From: Scortum barcoo
Lineage: Eukaryota; Chordata; Actinopteri; Centrarchiformes; Terapontidae
Assembly: GCA_023238725.1 (NCBI GenBank)
Contig: CM041534.1
Location: 702,501 to 766,500 of the forward strand
DNA: 64,000 nucleotides
Direction: 5' to 3'
Shown: positions 33,201-44,511 of the stretch, in pieces
Layout of the letters: every line of letters starts with the position of its first letter
Numbering within the stretch: position 1 is the stretch's first letter
Position numbers and translations under genes: made by a program
Notes under the pieces: model-generated
Told to the model about the DNA's origin: nothing
Seen by the model: only the letters and a program-made list of their open reading frames with translations
Databases searched by the model: none

Positions 33201-33889
33201 CAACATATACTACTGTACTGCTACTTCACCTGCAGAGCTGCTGCCACTGTTCCAGTTACTACTGTTTCTATATTCAGGCCTACGACTGCCATTGTTGCAA
33301 ATCTAGTTTTGAGTCTACGTGTTCAGATATAATCTCACTATCCTACTGCTTTTGTATAATACAACTCTTCCACCTCTTTATCTGAAGTAGTGTAAATAGT
33401 TATGTGAAGAGGTGACCGGTGTGTAGGTGTGATAAATTTTGTTATCCTTCCACCCTCTAGCACACACACACACACAAACATACAGCTGTGCACCACAGGT
33501 ACAAAAATGATCCCCTCTCCCCAAATAAGTCAAAATATAGAAAGGAAAGAAGAAAGCAGAGTGAAATCAGAGTTATGCCACAGAGCGCCACTTAAGGGGA
33601 GGTGTGAAAATGAGAATTTAAATGAATGCGTGTAGGAGACAAGAACAGGAAGAGAGAAAAAAAACCTGTCTAGGAAATGAGAACACAAAGGCAGAAGTGC
33701 AAGTGCTGGGTGGTTAACAATGTCCTGAGAGAGACCGTGACTGAGGTGTGCAAGCAAGAATGACAGCAAGTTTGATCGAATAGACAAGAAATATACTTGT
33801 GAGAGAGGGAAGGAAGCGATTCACATTGATGAGAAGGAGCATATTGTTGAAACGCAAGTGAAACTTTGGACACTGACTACAGCTGGAGA

Positions 33890-36800
33890 ATGGGGTGAGT
33901 GATTTTATATTAACAGTGATAATGTTGATCCATTCAAAACTGTATCCTAAACCATTTTGAATGTCTCATGCATGAATAACTGAACATATGCAGAACATTA
34001 CTGCTTCCTATCAACCCTACACTTGACTCTGAGTACATTTCCTGCAATATGCTAGTATCTGAAGTTCATGGCAGGTGTTCTGTTTTTACAGTTGTCACAC
34101 ACAAAATGAAACTATTAGAGCGGATGTATCTGAATTTATTGTGCATAGAGAATTATGTTCTTAGTAAGTGCTACAAAAAATTTAAGGCTAGCGATTTTGA
34201 GAAGTTATTATGTCAGTAACAGGTGAAATAATGTAGACCATATTAGGCAGCATTGCACCGAACACAGGAAGTGGTCAAAACATGAACCTTTTTGGCAGGA
34301 AGTAAAGATTTCCCACAGGCAACAGAACTTTTAGAGATTATACTACCCAAATGTATATACCTTACATTGAAAATAAATTAAAATGTTGCTGCTTGTATCT
34401 ATCAGTAATGAAATAAGACAATATGTCATAATTTATCACTCACAAGGGGCCTTTCTGCTGCACTACTTTTACTTTTGACTATTTAATTACATTAATCAAC
34501 AATTTCCTTACTTTTATTCATGCATAATTTTGGATTTTATGCATATCTCCCAATGTATAAAAGTAACATTCGCCTAAAGTTCACCCACAATTTAATGCAA
34601 GAGGGCAACGTTGGTTCGAAGGTAATAGTTACTCTACAACTTTATTGTGCAGCCGAGGCCAGAAATCAACACTCATTGTTAAAAGGCTATAATCTTTTGT
34701 AGGCTGTTGGTACAGTCATGGTAGGTTATTTTTTCATGTAGGTCTAATTCTATATTAAAACTCACGATTACATTCTGTCACTACATCGATGCAGAATTGT
34801 CGACGTCTGCAGCACAGTGCATTCCACACATACATATATATTTATATATGTGTGTGTGTGCGTATATCATTAAACATTGTCTAAACACAAGCAACTGTAC
34901 GACAACTTTTTTCTAAATGAAATAAATCTGAAAGGCTTTTTTTTAAATCAAAGAACAATTAAAGAAGACTACAGACCCAAAAGACACTTAGTGCCACATG
35001 TGCTGCTCAACACTTTCCCAGGATACCTAGTACCATACATTGTAGACTACATTAACAAAGCACAGACAATTTTGATCCTGGTGTTTGGTAGGACTTTCTT
35101 ATGTTTAATGTTTCCACTTTGTCTGGAGTAAACAGATGAACTGGTTAGCATGAGCGGTTTTAGAGTCTGTACATATGGAAGTGTTTTGTTACCTGACTTT
35201 AACCACACTTTGAAGATATTTTACATTATATATACTTTATTTATACTTTATAAGTTAAAAATTAGATGTGAACAAAAATTATTAATATTTCTGTCATGTA
35301 TGGTCTTGTCCATACTACATTTCACACTTGATATTTCTTATGTTGCTCTTCATTTCTTTCCAGCCAGTGGTCTTTTCTCATATTCTGCAGCTCATCATCT
35401 TTTTTCTCATCATCTGTCCCTCCAACAGTGAGTCCAGTATCTGCCAGGTGAAGGCGACAGTCATGCTATATGATGATGCCAACAAGCGCTGGGTGCCAGC
35501 AGGATCTGACAGCCCTTCATTCAGCCGTGTCCAAATCTATCACAACCCCTCAGGCAACACCTTCAGAGTGGTGGGCCGCAAACTGCAGGCCGACCAGCAG
35601 GTACAACACAAGTGTACACGCAGCCTAAAATCTATCCATCATCAAATCTTTTCAACTGTTCGATTCAAACTGTGTGTTTGTGTGTGTGTGTATGTGTGTA
35701 TGGTTATTAGTTGTTTACAATTAGATATATACCAGTTACTATTTCAGAGATGAGATTCTAATTGCCTATGCTCCTTTTGAACAATACAGTATCACCATGT
35801 AGTGGATTTTAGTTGCACTGTATTTTGTACAAACTACACAGATGTATACATATAGAGAAAAATAACCCCACAGCATTGCATACACCTTGCAGTCCAGTGC
35901 AGTTCAATCAAATGTAAACAAATTATCATGAAATTGACACTGCATAGGTCTTCATGACATTATAATCAATGATTCCCAAAGTGTGAAATTGTCAATACAG
36001 TCACTCTCATGTACTTCCTGTTCATGCCAGGTTGTGATCAATTGTCCAATTGTCAAAGGAATGAAGTATAATCAGGCCACACCAAACTTCCACCAGTGGC
36101 GGGATCCCAAACAGGTGTGGGGGCTGAACTTTGGCAGTAAAGAGGATGCTTCTCTTTTTGCCAAATCCATGATGTATGCATTAGAGGCTCTCAATGCACC
36201 AGCAGGCACAGGTAAACACGGCACTGCAAGGGGGCACAATATATCCACATCAGGCAGTGTGAAGTTCTTCTGTGACAGAGCATAAACCCAAATCAAAGGC
36301 TGATTATGTTATATGAAAGTAAGGTCTGAGGTCTAAAATCAATCTAAAATGATAAATTAAAAAATCTTTCAGAATTATTTGCTTGTACGTATACAAATGT
36401 CACCTAATACAATGTATACTACAAATGTATGTAATTAAAATTAAGGTGAGATTGTAGTTAAGTTTTTTCCTGGGCTACATCTACTACCCTGCTTGCATTT
36501 ACTGTTTTGTTTTAGTTTAAATAGTCTCAACCCAGAGGAGCACACTTACTAATTACACACAATAATAATGTTTCAATCAGGCCCAGCTCAGGGTGGACCC
36601 TCTGCACAGGAGCTGGAAAACCAGAGAAGGTACTGTTCATTATAAATTGTACTGAGGCTGCAGTTAATGTTTATGTTCATCACTGATTGCTATCTTGACT
36701 TTCGTCAGTTAATTCTTTACAAAATTTTCAGAAAAGAGTGTAAAATGCTATTACTTCCCAAGGACTAAGTGGACATTTATTTCAGCCAAAAATTCTACAG

Positions 36801-39800
36801 ATATTCTGTTAACAATGATTACCAAATAATCCTCACATTTGAGATGCTAGAACCCTTTGTACTTTTGGGATCTATGCTTCATAAATTATTTAAATGATTC
36901 AACTAATCAACTACTCTTCGTAGTACTGAATTACATAGTTACAGATTTGAAAAGCAGACCATAAATCAGAAGCTTTTAGAGGCTGCAGGGTTTTCACACC
37001 AGCAGCAGCATATGTAAGCAATAAATTATGAATTGATGTCTTTTCAAGACTAGAGCATCAGAAGAAGGAACAGCAAGAGAGAGAGAGGCAGGCATCTGCA
37101 GCTGCATCTGCCCCTGCTGTGCCTCCTACTCCTCCTGCCCCACCAGCAGCTCCACCAGCACCCCCACCACCTCCAGGCCCGCCGCCTTCATCTGGACCGT
37201 GCCCACCTGCACCTCCACCACCTCCTTCAGGGGGATCGGTCCCACCTGCACCACCCCCGCCCCCTGCTGGAGGAAGTGGAGATGGTGCAGGAGATGGTGG
37301 TGGAGGTGCAGGTGGGCTAGCTGCAGCTCTGGCAGGAGCCAAACTGCGTAAAACAGCCAAGGTATGTTGCATATATGTCTTTCCTCCTTTGTATACTTCA
37401 CTAATACATTTACTCCGCTGCTCACTGCTCTAAAGCAGTGTTTCTTAAATAGTGGGGCGAGGCGCCAGGGGGCGCGCGAGAGGCGAAAGGGCCCGCCCGC
37501 TCAACCCAGTAGAAGAAGTTCACCGTAAAAAGTACAGAAGTTCAAAGTAAATTAAAATGTTATGTACTTTTCATCCCTTCTGATAAACTAAAATATAAGA
37601 GGTATTGTTGCAAATTTTGCACAAAAAAACAAATGTTAAAAAGTCATATACAGTGGTGGTGCCTTGACTTACGAGAGATTAATTCGTTCCGTGACGGAGT
37701 AGCTCATATTACTCGTATGTCAAATCAATTTTCCCCATTGAAATGAATTGAAATGGCCATTAATCCGTTCCGGACCCCCCAAAAACACCGCAATTTTTTT
37801 TTGTTACATGTTTTTAAATAAGAAAAATTTAGTTATAAATAAAGAATAATGTATAAAATTATTTTCGATTTCAATATTTCGATCATTTTTCTTTAATTCA
37901 ATGCACATCATCAGCTTCTTCTTCTCAGCAGTCTTTCGCACTCACTTTCTTGGTGGACCCATGGTGGGAAAAACGAAGTTTTGCAAAATAACTGAAAGCA
38001 CAAATGTGAGCACAACAGTGCTGCTTCACCTGCGAGCTGAGCGCTTAAAGTGAACGAGTGAGAGTCCGGGATGCTCACTGTGGCGTTCACTGCACCAACT
38101 AACGGTGGGATATCTGAAGCTTGCTCGTAACTCGAAGTTTTAGCTCTCAACTCAAAGCAAAAGATCGGTCGAGAGACGGCTCGTATCTCGAAAAACTCGT
38201 TAGTTGGGACCTTGAAAAGGAATAAGCTGATGAAGCTGACAAATGACCAATGTTTACAGTTTTAAAAAGTCTATAAAAATGCACATTCCAGCGAATCATT
38301 TGCACTTTTTTCTCTGTTTTGAGAATCACAGACTGAGCTGTTAGTCTTGTTTAAATGTTACAAATTGAGTTAATAAACTGAACTTGGAAATTGTTTTAAG
38401 TTGTTGCAGATGTTATCTCAGCTCATTTTATTAATCTATTTTGATAATCAGGTGATTGTATGCACAATGCTGGTGCCAGCAACTCATACAGTGGTTTGTA
38501 CAGATAAATAAATATTATCAGGTTCTCAATAGTATTTCAATTCGGGGGGGGTGAAAAAGATTCTAGGGGGGGCATGACAGAAAATAACTGAGAACCACTG
38601 CTCTACTGTATAGGACTGTATAAAAAGATGAAGCTTGGCACAAATCATGGATGATTTTGGTGTCCATGTTCTTGTAAATGACTTCATGAATTCATGTGTG
38701 GGCCTGATTCCTTCACACAGTGATTAAAGGTGTTTTTGTTTATCCAGGACGAGGACGGAGCAGCAACCCCAGCCCCCAAAGCAGCATCCTCATCTGGTGG
38801 GGGTGGAGGTGGAGGAGGTAATCTAATGGGAGAAATGAGTGCCATTCTTGCTAGGAGGTAAGTTATTACTTAATAGAAATAGGACAGATATGTGTGTGAT
38901 GATCTGATATTAGAGAATTATGGATGTACATAATACAACTATTTTAAATAGGAGGAAAGCTGCTGATAATCCTGCTGCAAAAAAGGCAGAACCCTGTAAT
39001 GTAAGTCTCCTGTCAGTGATTTCACGATCATTGGATTTCCTCTCATAACTATGTAATAACTGTAGAATGAACAGTAAGATTTCAGATTTGAGTGGATGAT
39101 AACTTTGATATGTCTGCACATGAGTACAGGAGGATACCAACTCCTCAGGACCAAAATTCTCAGGACCAGGAGGTGAGTAACATCACTTTCACCCAACCAA
39201 CCTGGCTACCTATCTACAGGACTGTAATACAACCAGTGGGTCATCCTGCATTAGCATCTTCTCATTGCCACACAAAAGAGTACTTTGGAAAAACACATAA
39301 TTGCGTTGGTTATTCTTTGTCAAAAAAACTATTCTAAAATAATATATAATACCTACATACAGTAAATGAATAATGAATACATTTTAGGGTAAAGAAGACA
39401 TAAACTACAAAAAAAACTTTGATTTCATCTAATGTCCATGTATTATAATAATACATAATCAACTATACAATCATCATATTTCACCAGAAATCAGTGGAAA
39501 GGAAAAATCTGCCACCATGCCGAGGTAAGAACCTGATCCCTCAATCACCATTCACATGATTGATCATTACATTAAGCTACGCTCCACAGACACTAATCAT
39601 ATTTGGTGCTAAACAACAATCTCCCTTGAGCTACCCATACAAATTCAAAAACCCAATCACCAGCTGCCTTTAAGGATCTGCATGTTCTTGCAACAGGCCT
39701 AAATCCTTCACCAAGAATCAAAGGGACTCCAGCCCAAGTCCCAGCTCCTGCACTTCTCCCTCCTCTAACTCCGCCGCCAGGTCAGTGTCCTGGTGTCACT

Positions 39801-41195
39801 CTCCCCTCTGTCTCCACCTGCTACCAAGTTTTCTTTTCTGTCCCTGCATGGTACTTCTCAGCATTGGCTGCCCATTTCTGCTTTGAGCACTGCACAAGTA
39901 TCACTGCTGTTTTTGTAATTGGTGTGCTGCATGCAAATGACTCACTGCAACAAAAAAGGCACTTGACATTTTGCGGTTTGTGTCTGAGGCTGTAATTATA
40001 GCAAAAGAAAACTGAAACTTGTCTGAAAGCTGCTATGGTAACCTTTAGTCTTCTGCTTCACTCCAACATGTTGCTGTGTGCCCTGCAACTGCATTCATTA
40101 GACTTCTTTCTTGACAGCATGAGCGCAAGCTAGGTGAGTTTTTGCTCCTGAAGTTTGAATATCAGAGCAGTACTGAGTATTATATTATATATATTTGGAC
40201 AGTCATTAGCCATTACTTCACTTGTACTCAAACTCCAGTCAATATAAGCAAAAGTGGACATCTTGGAGACAGTTAAACTATACTGGCTGAAGGAACTGCT
40301 TCATTTCTAAACACTGATTACATTTACTATTTTTGATTGTTTCCCTTCTGTTTCCCTGTTTCTATCACTCTTCTAAGATTCCTTCAATACCTATGAAGTG
40401 CTTTTGTTTTTCTGTCTGAGCTTAAGTATAATACCAGCTCTCTCTTGAGCTAGGCCTCCTTGGTCTCAAGGAGTCTGTTTTGGCCAAGATTAAACATGGA
40501 TCTTTCTTTCCTAGAGTGAACGTGGTGAAAAAGAACTCAGTTGGTGCAGGAAGTGATACTGATATGGAACGAATCAAACAGGTTGGTTCCTCCGTCTCTA
40601 TTTGAACATACAACAATATCCTGCAACTTCACTAATTGGCAAACAGTAAAGCTATGAGTTATGCCTCTTTCATGGCAGTATATGACCTTTTAATTATTCA
40701 ATAAACACACAATTTCCTCTGGTACAGGAAATGTTAACAGTGACATGTTGTAAAATTAATGAATGTTTTTTCCCAATCCACTGTGATTTGCAACAGGAAG
40801 TAATGTCATCAAAGATACAATAAACTGCAGTTACAAGGTTCTAAGTTTCTGTGCAGGATGCCACTATTGTACCAAGTGACAGAGCTTTAAGACCGTTAAC
40901 TGAAATATTGATTGACTTTTTAATACCAAGGTCTTATTATATTACATGCATCTGTGTGTTTGAAGGACATTATTGAAGAAGTGAAAAAAGAACTTCAAAA
41001 AGTGAAGGACGAGATCATCACAGGTGAGTCCTATATGGTAATTTATGAACATATAGTGCATGTATAAACTATTATTACTAACTATTATATCTGGAGAAGG
41101 ATTTCGTGTTGTACTTTACTGTATTATTCTGTTTTTCTTTCTTAGCGGTGATCCAGGAGCTACAGCGTGCACAACCAAAGGGTGAAGACTTCTGA
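33890..41195 (+). CDS. vasp: Vasodilator-stimulated phosphoprotein VASP (13 coding exons, 405 aa)
   Basis: Ena/VASP actin polymerase acting at focal adhesions and the leading edge. Coding exons: 33890-33894, 35429-35600, 36031-36211, 36581-36629, 37049-37361, 38748-38857, 38952-39000, 39130-39172, 39488-39524, 39697-39780, 40515-40581, 40966-41023, 41146-41195; total 1218 nt, 406 codons. EVH1 domain 1-118 (ATVMLYDDANKRW, then FSRVQIYHNP, NQATPNFHQWRD, VWGLNFGSKED), which binds FPPPP ligands. A charged linker follows, then poly-proline 158-210 with three PPPPP blocks for profilin. The EVH2 region has the G-actin site GGLAAALAGAKLRK (224-237), the F-actin site LMGEMSAILARRRK (266-279) and a C-terminal tetramerisation helix 371-398 (DIIEEVKKELQKVKDEII). 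EVH1 wording fits VASP rather than EVL or ENAH. The first coding exon holds only ATGGG, as the short first coding exon of this family. The human Ser239 position is Ala here. Confidence 0.93.
37436..38600. mobile_element. Decayed non-autonomous hAT element in vasp intron 5
   Basis: Ends are CAGTGTTTCTTAAATAGTGG on the left and the inverse of CAGTGGTTCTCAGTTATT on the right, which fit hAT terminal inverted repeats. The flanking 8-mers CTCTAAAG (37428-37435) and CTCTACTG (38601-38608) match at 6 of 8 positions and look like an aged 8-bp target duplication. No transposase frame remains. The interior contains a second repeat at 37651-38213. Confidence 0.75.
37651..38213. repeat. Repeat nested inside the vasp-intron hAT element
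   Basis: Begins CAGTGGTGGTGCCTTGACTT and carries ATTCGTTCCGTGACGG, ATTAATCCGTTCCGGA and several CTCGTA words. It ends near GTTAGTTGGGACCTTG. The pattern of 'acttacgag' and 'ctcgtaactcg' suggests terminal inverted repeats. It is a separate DNA-transposon-like family inserted in, or carried by, the hAT element. Confidence 0.55.
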
Positions 41196-42180
41196 AAGAC
41201 TGAAGAATGGATAATAGGAGAATAAAAGGAGAATATTGAATAGATATGATAGTTCTATCATGCAATACTCAGGGATTTTACAGATTTTTACCCACCAGAA
41301 ATTGTGTTGTTTTTTTTTTGCAAAGTCAAAATATGAAATGTAAATGTATTAATCTCCATTGACCTTCTCTGTGCAGTTTAGAGCGTGACTGATGCTGGAA
41401 TTTTTTAAGGCTGATACCAATACTGATATTGATATTCATTTTATTATATAGACAGATTACATGCACACATGTTTCATCCAATTTGTTTCTTTAAAGAATT
41501 AAGACAACAATATGTACTAAGCAGAGTAGATACAACCCTGTATTGTGTAATAAATAACTTAAACCTTAATCAGCTGTTGCAGTTGAAAAATAAACTCATC
41601 GAAGTTCTCTGGTGGACAAATGTAATGGAGATAGTGTTTCTAAATGACCTGAAACATACTGCATGTCTGTAAGTTAAGTTGCTTGTCAGTCAGTACATTG
41701 CCTTGATACAATCACCAAGATAAATACACAAGACAACGCACATTAAGTACTACCACGCTTGTAATGAACAATGTTAAAACACACTTCAACATATACGCAA
41801 GATTTTCACATAGCTTTCCCTGTGGGATTCTTGCTGCTGTGCTCATTAATGTGCTGAAACAGAGAAAGAATTACTGTGCAATATTTAATAATCTTCCACT
41901 GGTGTTAGATTATTAAAGGATTTGTGCATTTATTTCATGAATTTGCTTGGCCCATAGTTTCAAAGACCTTTTGTTGAGCTGGTCCATCTGAAATAATATG
42001 AGAACAAATTTGTACATGCAGTTACATTTCAGTATGTGTAATAACTGTAAGGTCACATTTTAGTTTCTATTTTCTTGGTGTTTATCCAAATAACAAAAAT
42101 CCAGGTTTCAGGTTGGTAACAGCCAATTGAGGAGCTGCAAGAAATTTTGATTTCACACTGACATGTGAGAGAGTTTTGCC

Positions 42181-42186
42181 AATAAA
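42181..42186 (+). terminator. vasp: Candidate poly(A) signal of vasp
   Basis: AATAAA about 985 bases after the vasp stop codon, followed by GT-rich sequence (GGTTGTCTCTTTC). Another hexamer lies only 26 bases after the stop at 41221 and would leave almost no 3' untranslated region. Confidence 0.4.
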
Positions 42187-44511
42187 ACAATGCCTTCTGC
42201 AAAATGCAACTGCTTTTTGGTTGTCTCTTTCAGTTAGGCCTATACTAGGGTAGATGTTGGAATGAAGAAGAAGCTGATGACATTAGAAGATAAGGTAAAT
42301 CATGATTGAGTCCCAAGTGGGAAATGTTTGCAGAGTTCACACAGTAACTCCCTGGCTGCAGCTGCTTCACTCACACTCGTTTGCGGCTCCCTGTCCGGCC
42401 TGCAGGTGGCGGTGTGTGTTCAGAGAGCAGTGACCGTCTCACCCCGAGAAGAAGAGAGACCATGGTGTTTTCCTGGGTGGTTGGCCTGCACTGGATCTAG
42501 CCTGTCAAAACTGCATTGAGAACGTGGGATAAAGTCAGTGAAATGTACGTTAAATCCTGTTGTTGTGTCCTTAAATGTAAAATATGTCGGATTACGAGAT
42601 AGGTTAAGGAGTATGAAACTCCAGGCTAATAAGAATAGTTATTTGACTAAGTTACCTTGCTAATAGCAGGGCTAACTTAGTTGCATTAGTAACTTGACGT
42701 ATAAGAAGGCATATTATCGATAATGTAAGACAATGTGTACTAATAATAAAGAGAAATTTCATCAATCCAACTTGTGGTAGTTTAGCCTTCGTTAGCACCG
42801 TCCCGGTTACCTACAGTGGTAAACTCGCTAAGAAAGCACAAGTGTGTTATTTTGGTACAACACTAACTAACCTAATGTGTCTTACTGAGCATATACGTTC
42901 ATTAGCAACTTAAATTTTAACTTGACTAATTAGATGAGATAGAAGTTGGTTATAGCCATATATAGTTATCTGACATTATTAATGACTGTAAGTTACAGGT
43001 GGCTCCGGCACACACGGACTGTGATTCGTTTTCAGGTGTTTGAGGGGTTATTAACTAGATTTTTACGATTCCCTAATTTAACCTTATCCCACTGAAATGG
43101 TTCTTTGAAAGTCAGGTAATTTATCGCTGTGAGCGTACAGGTAACGGCTGCTAGCGTTAACCTGCAGCCGAGCTAACAGTCAACAACAACGAGGCTCACT
43201 TGATACTGTGATTTAGTTGGTAAGTCCGAGTAATGAGGAAGACTTCATAATACTGAAAACTCTTCTTTAACGTTATCTCTAACGCTCATGTACGGTATAC
43301 ATATCGTGTGAAGTAGCTACGTGTTAATTCAGACAGAACAGTCAGACATGAAGTGAGTGGCGCTAGAAAGAAGCTAACACTTCATCCTACAGCTGCAGCT
43401 CGGTAGTCCGACCTCAGTCAGGGTGAAAGTACACGCTTCTCTCAGATGATATGGAAATGTTGTAACGTTGTAGTCTTTGCAGAGGTGCTGCTCGATTCTG
43501 GCAACAGATTGATATACCAAATGATGTTAATAAGAGCTCAGATTCCGGTGAAGGCCGTCAGGTAGCTGTGTTTGTTGGAGTTGGACGAGCCGAGGCTGAA
43601 GGATCAAGTCCTTCCACTGAGGAGAGAGGTCTGACCTTAGTGATGTCTCCATGTTTAGGAGTAGTTCACCAGCTTTAATGTTAGTTGGCACCGTTACATA
43701 AGCAAAAGTGAGAGGAGATTGAATTGGCAGCATTTCAGTTATCCATTCATCTTTCTAGTTGTTTAGTCAAGCAAGAATGGCAAATGTTCTCTAAAGCTCT
43801 CAAATGTTTGACTTGCAGCATACACACACACACAGTATGTGTTACCAGGAACATCTGACAAAATCAGACTTTTAAATGAGTCACAGTGAGTACAGATTTT
43901 CACTAGATTTTTTACATAGACTAGTAAATAATTCATTTGTCCAACAAAATCCATGGTGATTTATAACAGAACTGCTGGTGTACTGTTTTGACATCATTAT
44001 TTCCCATCACTTGCCCCTGTGACTTCACTTAGTTGAGGTCTGTGCAGCATTTGAAATGTTCAGAAGTACTTAGTTACATCCCAGTAATTATGAAGTCAGA
44101 GCTGTACACCTGTGCTTTTGTTTGAAATTGGGTTTTAAAAAGTCTTACAGGTATAGTGCTTCCTCAGAACAGCCATTACAGTATATCATCATATTGTGTT
44201 AGTGCATCATTTATCAAAGTGGTTTTGTATTTTATTTTAAAATATTCCTCAGTGTTATAAAACATACAACTATTGATTGGAGGTTTGAAAATAATTTGAT
44301 AATAATCTGTAACTACTGGTAACTATCTAAACTACTCTTTGACTGCTAGTCTTGTTTTGCAAGGTTTACTGATGGTCCTATTTCCTTTTGTATTTAGCAG
44401 GTGCTGTTCAGATTCCATAACTGACTGAGACTTTAACAGGCCTGGAGAGAAATTTACTGTTCCCCTCCCTGACGACCTGTTCCTGACATTCTCTGAAACA
44501 CTTCTCTCACC
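42187..44511. other. akt2: vasp-akt2 intergenic region and akt2 5' region
   Basis: No coding sequence was recognised. The sequence around 42330-42540 is comparatively rich in CG and GC words and may hold the akt2 promoter and a non-coding first exon. A second such stretch is at 43130-43620. The exact transcription start cannot be read from sequence. The final bases before the ATG (TCTCTCACC) give an acceptable start context. Confidence 0.4.

Larger units (their letters stand above)
26744..33889. other. ovol3-vasp intergenic region, mostly unannotated
   Basis: About 7 kb between the divergent starts of ovol3 and vasp. It contains an NRF1-like site at 27041 and a LINE remnant at 29590-30260. 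The last few hundred bases before 33890 are likely vasp promoter and 5' untranslated sequence. Other open frames (for example near 30653, 31355 and 33095) are short and low in information, and show no family motifs. Conserved enhancers could be hidden here but cannot be seen by eye. Confidence 0.45.

Noticed and set aside
33095..33385. Cysteine-rich open frame upstream of vasp
   Set aside because: No family motif, no splice context and low-complexity composition; treated as chance.
37058..37372. Minus-strand open frame rich in glycine and proline
   Set aside because: It is the antisense shadow of the proline-rich exon 5 of vasp and has no independent support.
33890..41195. Gene could be evl or enah
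   Set aside because: The EVH1 wording YDDANKRWVPAG and VWGLNFGSKEDA and the short linker fit VASP.
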